From JBCBSS01 sp039819065 (lineage in GTDB: Bacteria > Bacteroidota > Bacteroidia > Cytophagales > Cyclobacteriaceae): a DNA stretch of 35,972 bases. The position numbers and the translations under genes were made by a program. The stretch spans positions 1 through 35,972 of the forward strand of contig JBCBSS010000080.1 of assembly GCA_039819065.1 (NCBI GenBank), written 5' to 3'. Each line of letters opens with the position of its first letter. Position 1 is the first letter of the stretch. The notes beneath the pieces were generated by a model. It worked only from the letters and a program-made list of their open reading frames with translations, ran no database searches and was not told where the DNA came from. This document shows positions 31,460 to 35,972 of the stretch, piece after piece.

Positions 31460-32761
31460 TTAAACTGTTAATCCCAACACCAATACATCATCCGTCTGCG
31501 GGACATTACCTTTCCATTCTTCAAAAGTTTTTTCTAACTGTCCCTTTTTTTCGTCAGTAGTCATATAGTGAATGTCTTTGAAAAATTGTCTCAGCCTTGT
31601 TCTACCAAACTTCTGATCGTTCTTTTCGGAGAATTGGGATTGTAACCCGTCACTTAGGAGATACAATACGTCGCCCTTCTGTAGCATAGTACACTTGGTC
31701 TCGAATGTTTTGGCTCTGGCAAAACGACCAATAGGTTGGTTGTTAGCTTTAAAGATGTTCAGGTCAGCTTCATGTTTGCCATTTTCTCTGGCCACGTACA
31801 ATGGATTATGGGCGCCAGCGTAGAATACCCTATGATTTTCCTCATCAATGCAAATCAGGCATATATCCATGCCATCATTGATATTTTCGTCGCTGGAAAA
31901 CCGATTCTGTATAAGGATATTCACCAAGTCGAGGATTTTCCCTACTTCGACAGTACCTACTTTACCTGCCGCATATTCTAGGGCATTAAAACAGGTAATG
32001 CTGACCAACGCACCCGGCACACCATGTCCGGTACAATCAGCTGCCGCGATATAAGTCAGACCATTCAGCTTGCTTGACCAGAAGAAGTCACCTGATAGCA
32101 CATCTTTGGGAATATTGACTATGAAGGAATTCGAAAAGTTTGATTTGAACTGTTCTTCTGTCTGAAGGGAGGATACTTGAATTAGCCGGGCATAATTGAT
32201 GCTATGACGTATGGCTTTCGACTGCTGTTCAATGCGCTGCTTTTGCTCTTCAATCTGACTTTTGAGATGGATAGAATCATAAAGATTGACCATGTCCTCA
32301 ACGATGGAAGCAAAGCTGCTCAACCTATTTAATTCAGTCTCTCCTAGCTCTTTAGGTATATTATCAGCGATACAAAGCGTTCCCACTTTAAAACCGTCTA
32401 CCGTCTTAATAGGGACTCCTGCATAGAATTTCATGTAAGGATGCCCAACCACCAGTGGATTATCATGGAAGCGCTCGTCTTTTGTTGCGTCAGGAACTAC
32501 GAGGGTAGAATCAGAAACAATAGCGTGACCACAGAATGAAACCTTGCGTTCGCTTTGCTTAAATTGAAGCCCACAACTGGCTTTCAGCCATTGACGATCA
32601 TTATCGACAAAAGATATGTAACAGATGGGTACTTCGAAAAAGTCAGAGGTAATTTCGACCACCTTATCAAAACGATCTTCTGCCGGCGTGTCGAGAATCT
32701 TGAGATCGTAAAGTGCACTCAGTCGTGCCTTCTCATCTTCGGGGATTTGAGGAGGAATCAT
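31460..32761 (-). CDS. GAF domain plus SpoIIE/PP2C serine phosphatase
   Basis: A 433-residue cytoplasmic signalling protein. A GAF domain spans about 20-160 (FEVPICYISFVDNDRQWLKA, GHPYMKFYAGVPI, GTLCIAD), a coiled linker about 163-190, then a PP2C-type SpoIIE domain about 205-433. Metal-binding acidic residues appear in LSGDFFW, AAADCTGHGVPGALVS, YLLSDGLQSQF and QTDDVLVLGL. Such proteins usually dephosphorylate an anti-sigma-factor antagonist in response to a ligand or redox cue bound by GAF; no STAS or anti-sigma gene is nearby. It lies 84 bases downstream of the quinone oxidoreductase on the same strand. Confidence 0.92.
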   Translation of the reverse strand: MIPPQIPEDEKARLSALYDLKILDTPAEDRFDKVVEITSDFFEVPICYISFVDNDRQWLKASCGLQFKQSERKVSFCGHAIVSDSTLVVPDATKDERFHDNPLVVGHPYMKFYAGVPIKTVDGFKVGTLCIADNIPKELGETELNRLSSFASIVEDMVNLYDSIHLKSQIEEQKQRIEQQSKAIRHSINYARLIQVSSLQTEEQFKSNFSNSFIVNIPKDVLSGDFFWSSKLNGLTYIAAADCTGHGVPGALVSITCFNALEYAAGKVGTVEVGKILDLVNILIQNRFSSDENINDGMDICLICIDEENHRVFYAGAHNPLYVARENGKHEADLNIFKANNQPIGRFARAKTFETKCTMLQKGDVLYLLSDGLQSQFSEKNDQKFGRTRLRQFFKDIHYMTTDEKKGQLEKTFEEWKGNVPQTDDVLVLGLTV

Positions 32762-32845
32762 TTAATTTAGGGAAGTTTAGCTGGTGAGACAAAACGCGTC
32801 TCGTTCTTTTGTTTACACTGTAATAAACAAAATTTCCCTAAACCA

Positions 32846-33811
32846 TTATGGAATCAAGAGGACCTTTCCGACACTTTTTCTACTCTCAAGGTAATCATGG
32901 GCCAGTTTTCCCTCGCTAAGCTTGAATTTTTTGCACACATTGACCCGTAGTTCTCCATCACTGATCAACCTGAATAGTTGTGAAGCACGTTGGATCCTTT
33001 CTTCACGGCATGTGACATGATGCCAGAGATCTCCGCCTACGAGTGTTTTAGAAGTATCCATGAGCATACGTGGATCGATTTTCTCAGGATCTCCACCCGC
33101 CATACCATAGAAAACTACGGTTCCACAGGTTTGGGTTGCTCGGAATGAATCCATTAGCGTACTACCCACACTATCGTAAGCCACATTGACACCGTTTCCT
33201 CCGCTATAATCCAGTACTTGCTGCAACCAGTCGTCGTGGTAAAGGAATACTTCTCCGGCTCCATTAGCCAATGCCTTTTCTCTTTTCGATTCGCTGGAAG
33301 TAAGGCCAATCACAATGGCTCTCTCATGCTTAGCCAATTGAGTTAGAATTTGTCCTACGCCACCGGCAACAGCATGTATGAGCACTAAATCACCTTCCTT
33401 GATCCGGTAACTGTCTCTGCTCAGATACTGAGCGGTCAGTCCCTGCAATAGGAGGGAAGCACCCACTTCAAAGCTGATAGCATCAGGTAGAGGGATTGCT
33501 TTATCGTAGGGAACCGCTACCATCTGGGCATTAGCGTAAGGTACGTCAGCAAAAGCTATACGATCGCCCACCTTAATGTCCGAAATCTTAGAACCCACTT
33601 CGACTACGACGCCTGCTCCTTCATAGCCAAGCACGTATGGAGGTTCTCCATCAATATGATAATTACCCTTCCTCCGGTATACATCAGCGAAGTTCATACC
33701 TATGGCCTTTGTTTCCACCAATACATCTTCTGGAGATAATTCGGGTTTAGCACTATCACCATAATACAGGACATCAGAACTTCCGAATTGGTCAAACATC
33801 AGTGCTTTCAT
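32846..33811 (-). CDS. Zinc-independent quinone oxidoreductase (MDR family)
   Basis: A 321-residue NADPH:quinone oxidoreductase-type protein. GroES-like N-terminal part with GYEGAGVVVEVG (63-74) lacks the catalytic zinc ligands of alcohol dehydrogenases. The Rossmann nucleotide motif is HAVAGGVGQ (about 149-157). The end, SVGKVLLIP, is usual for QOR proteins. It would reduce quinones or enones with NADPH in the cytoplasm. It follows the cupin gene by 23 bases, so the two are probably an operon. Confidence 0.92.
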   Translation of the reverse strand: MKALMFDQFGSSDVLYYGDSAKPELSPEDVLVETKAIGMNFADVYRRKGNYHIDGEPPYVLGYEGAGVVVEVGSKISDIKVGDRIAFADVPYANAQMVAVPYDKAIPLPDAISFEVGASLLLQGLTAQYLSRDSYRIKEGDLVLIHAVAGGVGQILTQLAKHERAIVIGLTSSESKREKALANGAGEVFLYHDDWLQQVLDYSGGNGVNVAYDSVGSTLMDSFRATQTCGTVVFYGMAGGDPEKIDPRMLMDTSKTLVGGDLWHHVTCREERIQRASQLFRLISDGELRVNVCKKFKLSEGKLAHDYLESRKSVGKVLLIP

Positions 33812-33834
33812 AAGGACAGGGGAGTGGTTAGGGG

Positions 33835-34344
33835 TTAGTTGGTTCTGGCAATAATTTGTTCCTTGAATTGAGGGTGCGAATCAATCAACTTTTCGCGATC
33901 GCCATGAATATAATCTTTGAAGTCGAATCCAGGCGACATGGTGGTACCCATCAATGCAAATTCACCACCATCAGCCAATCTTGATCCTTGCCAAGTGTGC
34001 TTTCTGACATAGTATTGAGGTTTCATGCCTGACTTGATATCATGGCCTAGTGTGATCATATCTCCTGAGCCATCTGCATCGAGCAAGAGCATCTCTACCG
34101 GATCTCCCATGTAGAAATGAAATACCTCATCGAACTTAAGCTGGTGCATGAAGGAGAACGTATCAGGAGTTAACAGGTAGTATATGGCTGTGGAGAAGTT
34201 TCTTTCACCTTCGATTTCTTCTCCTAGATGGCCTGGTTTGAAAATTTCGGTTGACCGATAGGTCTCACTGTAATAGCCGCCTTCCCACGGAAGCTGCTTG
34301 AGGTTCAATTCAAATATGACCTCTGCTGCGGTTGATGATGACAT
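33835..34344 (-). CDS. Cupin, DUF985 family
   Basis: A 169-residue cupin of the COG3542 type. Family blocks are LPWEGGYYSETYRS, FSTAIYYLLTPDTFSFMHQL, DEVFHFYMGDP and LMGTTMSPGFDFKDY. His in FMHQL, Glu/His in DEVFHFY and a later Glu or Met may form the metal or ligand site. Function is not firmly established. First gene of the two-gene unit with the quinone oxidoreductase. Confidence 0.92.
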   Translation of the reverse strand: MSSSTAAEVIFELNLKQLPWEGGYYSETYRSTEIFKPGHLGEEIEGERNFSTAIYYLLTPDTFSFMHQLKFDEVFHFYMGDPVEMLLLDADGSGDMITLGHDIKSGMKPQYYVRKHTWQGSRLADGGEFALMGTTMSPGFDFKDYIHGDREKLIDSHPQFKEQIIARTN

Positions 34345-34638
34345 GATTGCTTTGGTGGTTTTTTGGATTTTAGCTGATTATAAATCTAATTAAAATTCCA
34401 AGGAATTGATGATTGAAACGGAAATAGATTACGAGGTTTATTTGTTCCGGATTTTTGAAACGTCTTCATGTCATTAGTAGAAAAGTTTACTTGAGTTAAT
34501 TTTTCTTATTTCTTCTTGAAATATGCTAGAATGAGTTTATACAGGCCTGATTAGATTGTCATTTACAACATCTTTTGCCCACTGAATACCACCTGTATCT
34601 TTCAATGGTTGCGGTCGTTCTATTTTTAAAGTAATGCC
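34345..34638. other. Intergenic region without visible genes
   Basis: 294 AT-rich bases between divergent genes. I see no hairpin, RNA gene or exact TAnnTTTG element; it presumably holds both promoters. Confidence 0.4.
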
Positions 34639-35874
34639 GTGAAACATCCATTTCAGACTGATAAAATGCTCACCACACTTTTTATAATCTTAACCGCTTT
34701 CTTTAGCTTTTACGCTACTTCCTGTCAGGAGGCTGCTACAGGCTCGGATAGTGTGGCACAGGATAAACCCTTTAAAAATGTTAGTAGTAGTCATCTAAAA
34801 AGCAGTTCTCTTGGAGGTAATACAATGGATGCCCAAATAGTGGATATTGATCGGGATGGCGATTTGGATGTCATACTAGCTATTGAGTTTGGTCCTAATG
34901 TGATACTGATCAATGATGGTACTGGCGTCCTTTCTGACGAAAGCGATGCACGACTTCCCAAGACAAATCATGATTCCGAAGATATAGCGGTAGGGGATTT
35001 TGATGGAGACGGTGACCTTGATGTGATATTTGTCAGCGAGGATGATCAAACCAACGAGTTCTACCGAAACAAAGGCAATGGTTTCTTCGAAAATGTCAAC
35101 GGTGCCATACCTGTTTCCGGAACTTCTAACGCAGTAGAAACAGCTGACCTAAACCGAGATGGGCATTTGGATTTGATCATCGGTAACGCTGGGCAGAATG
35201 TAATACTCATCAATGATGGAACTGCTGTGTTTGTAGATCAAACCAAGGAGCGACTGCCAGTAAATACTTTTACCACACAGGATGTAGGGCTGGGAGATGT
35301 GGATGGAGATGGCGATCTTGATCTACTCGAAGGTAATGAGACTTTTAACAGACTGCTCATCAATGATGGTAATGGCTTTTTTACTGATGAGACAAGCTCA
35401 CGATTGCCGGTTGTAAATGACCAGACCAGGGAAGCGGATTTTGGTGATGTGGATAATGATGGTGATCTGGATATCCTTTTTGCCAACGTAGACTTTGGTG
35501 GTTTTGGTAATCCTCAGAACAGGTTATTGATCAATGACGGAAAAGGTTTTTTCTCAGAGATTACAGCGCAAAGTCTTCCGTTCAGCGACTTCAGAACAGT
35601 TGATGCTGATTTTGTTGATATCAACAAAGATGGTCACATGGATATTCTCTCCGGTAACAGGTTCAATGGCAACGAAATGATGGTTTTAGTCAACGATGGT
35701 AACCTTAATTTTGAAGATAGGACTACTGCCTTTTTCCCGGACCTGAACATATACCCTTTCGACTTTCAAATGGCAGATTTCAACGGCGACGGCTTAGATG
35801 ACATCTATCTTTGCGGCTTTCGCGGAGCAGATGTGCTACTGTTTGGGCAGGAACATGAGCTAGTAGGTAAATAG
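34639..35874 (+). CDS. Lipoprotein with seven VCBS/FG-GAP calcium-binding repeats
   Basis: A 411-residue surface lipoprotein. With the GTG start the signal peptide is MKHPFQTDK followed by a hydrophobic run and lipobox ATSC (Cys29). An ATG at 34666 would give a shorter signal lacking positive charges, so GTG is kept, with some doubt. Seven Ca-binding motifs of the D-x-D-x-D-G-D-L-D type are visible (DIDRDGDLDV, DFDGDGDLDV, DLNRDGHLDL, DVDGDGDLDL, DVDNDGDLDI, DINKDGHMDI, DFNGDGLDDI), spaced about 50 residues apart, each followed by an LINDG-type strand. They should fold as a seven-bladed propeller. The role may be adhesion or carbohydrate binding; the ligand is unknown. Confidence 0.9.
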   Translation: MKHPFQTDKMLTTLFIILTAFFSFYATSCQEAATGSDSVAQDKPFKNVSSSHLKSSSLGGNTMDAQIVDIDRDGDLDVILAIEFGPNVILINDGTGVLSDESDARLPKTNHDSEDIAVGDFDGDGDLDVIFVSEDDQTNEFYRNKGNGFFENVNGAIPVSGTSNAVETADLNRDGHLDLIIGNAGQNVILINDGTAVFVDQTKERLPVNTFTTQDVGLGDVDGDGDLDLLEGNETFNRLLINDGNGFFTDETSSRLPVVNDQTREADFGDVDNDGDLDILFANVDFGGFGNPQNRLLINDGKGFFSEITAQSLPFSDFRTVDADFVDINKDGHMDILSGNRFNGNEMMVLVNDGNLNFEDRTTAFFPDLNIYPFDFQMADFNGDGLDDIYLCGFRGADVLLFGQEHELVGK

Positions 35875-35906
35875 CTTCAATAACCCATTTCATACTTAAA
35901 AAAGAA

Positions 35907-35972
35907 GGGGCTGTCTCAAAAGCTGTCTTTTCGACCATCGGGAGAAATCCTACTCTACTCAAAGTGTTAATT
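35907..35972. mobile_element. Partial element sharing ends with 22277-22348, cut by the window edge
   Basis: GGCTGTCTCAAAAGCTGTCTTTT from 35909 (given here as GGCTGTCTCAAAAGC plus TGTCTTTT) matches the left end of the element at 22277. The rest diverges and the right terminus is outside the window. It may be the edge of an insertion sequence or another miniature copy. Confidence 0.5.

Overview
The window reads as chromosomal DNA from a free-living, probably marine, member of the Bacteroidota, most likely Cytophagales. The support is: type IX secretion (T9SS) C-terminal sorting domains on two large surface proteins; a GLPGLI-family protein paired with a CarboxypepD_reg/outer-membrane beta-barrel protein; a Y_Y_Y beta-propeller sensor; mostly weak Shine-Dalgarno sequences; and promoter boxes of the Bacteroidota type (TAnnTTTG). 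The genus cannot be fixed from sequence alone. I see no tRNA, rRNA, CRISPR array, prophage or transposase gene.

Layout. 1-310: a 70-residue precursor peptide with a Bacteroidota lanthipeptide (pinensin-like) leader, followed by a strong intrinsic terminator. 430-3864: a three-gene + strand operon of esterase, M17 leucyl aminopeptidase and ATP-grasp ligase. 4172-6034: a secreted plant-type LRR protein. 6126-7628: a TetR repressor and a short-chain dehydrogenase with matching palindromic operators around their promoters. 7640-9961: a T9SS-secreted fibre-like adhesin flanked on both sides by families of short hairpins. 9962-14851: a five-gene - strand operon of esterase, RimK-like ATP-grasp, GCS2 carboxylate-amine ligase, class I glutamine amidotransferase and circularly permuted ATP-grasp, with a second esterase divergent from it (15011-15835). 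16116-21035: a beta-propeller sensor ending in an H-box domain without an ATPase, an agmatinase-like ureohydrolase and a front-end type fatty-acid desaturase. 21036-22387: a 1.35-kb gene-free island packed with at least five kinds of repeat. 22388-25933: a GLPGLI/outer-membrane barrel operon. 26158-30152: a tiny ORF coupled to an ADP-ribosylglycohydrolase, a two-domain secreted protein, three consecutive Cys-rich lipoproteins and an unrecognised membrane-anchored protein. 30401-35874: arginase, GAF-SpoIIE phosphatase, quinone oxidoreductase, DUF985 cupin and a calcium-binding-repeat lipoprotein.

The main candidate for an undescribed system is the amidoligase locus. Three enzyme classes able to make amide or peptide bonds (GCS2, RimK-like ATP-grasp, circularly permuted ATP-grasp) sit in one tight operon with a glutamine amidotransferase and alpha/beta hydrolases. 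A second ATP-grasp/aminopeptidase/esterase operon lies about 6 kb away. By family analogy the set resembles glutathione plus glutathionylspermidine synthesis, and suggests a small gamma-glutamyl peptide, perhaps joined to a polyamine. Two ureohydrolases in the window (agmatinase-like and arginase) could supply putrescine or ornithine. That product is inference; the gene content and order are seen directly.
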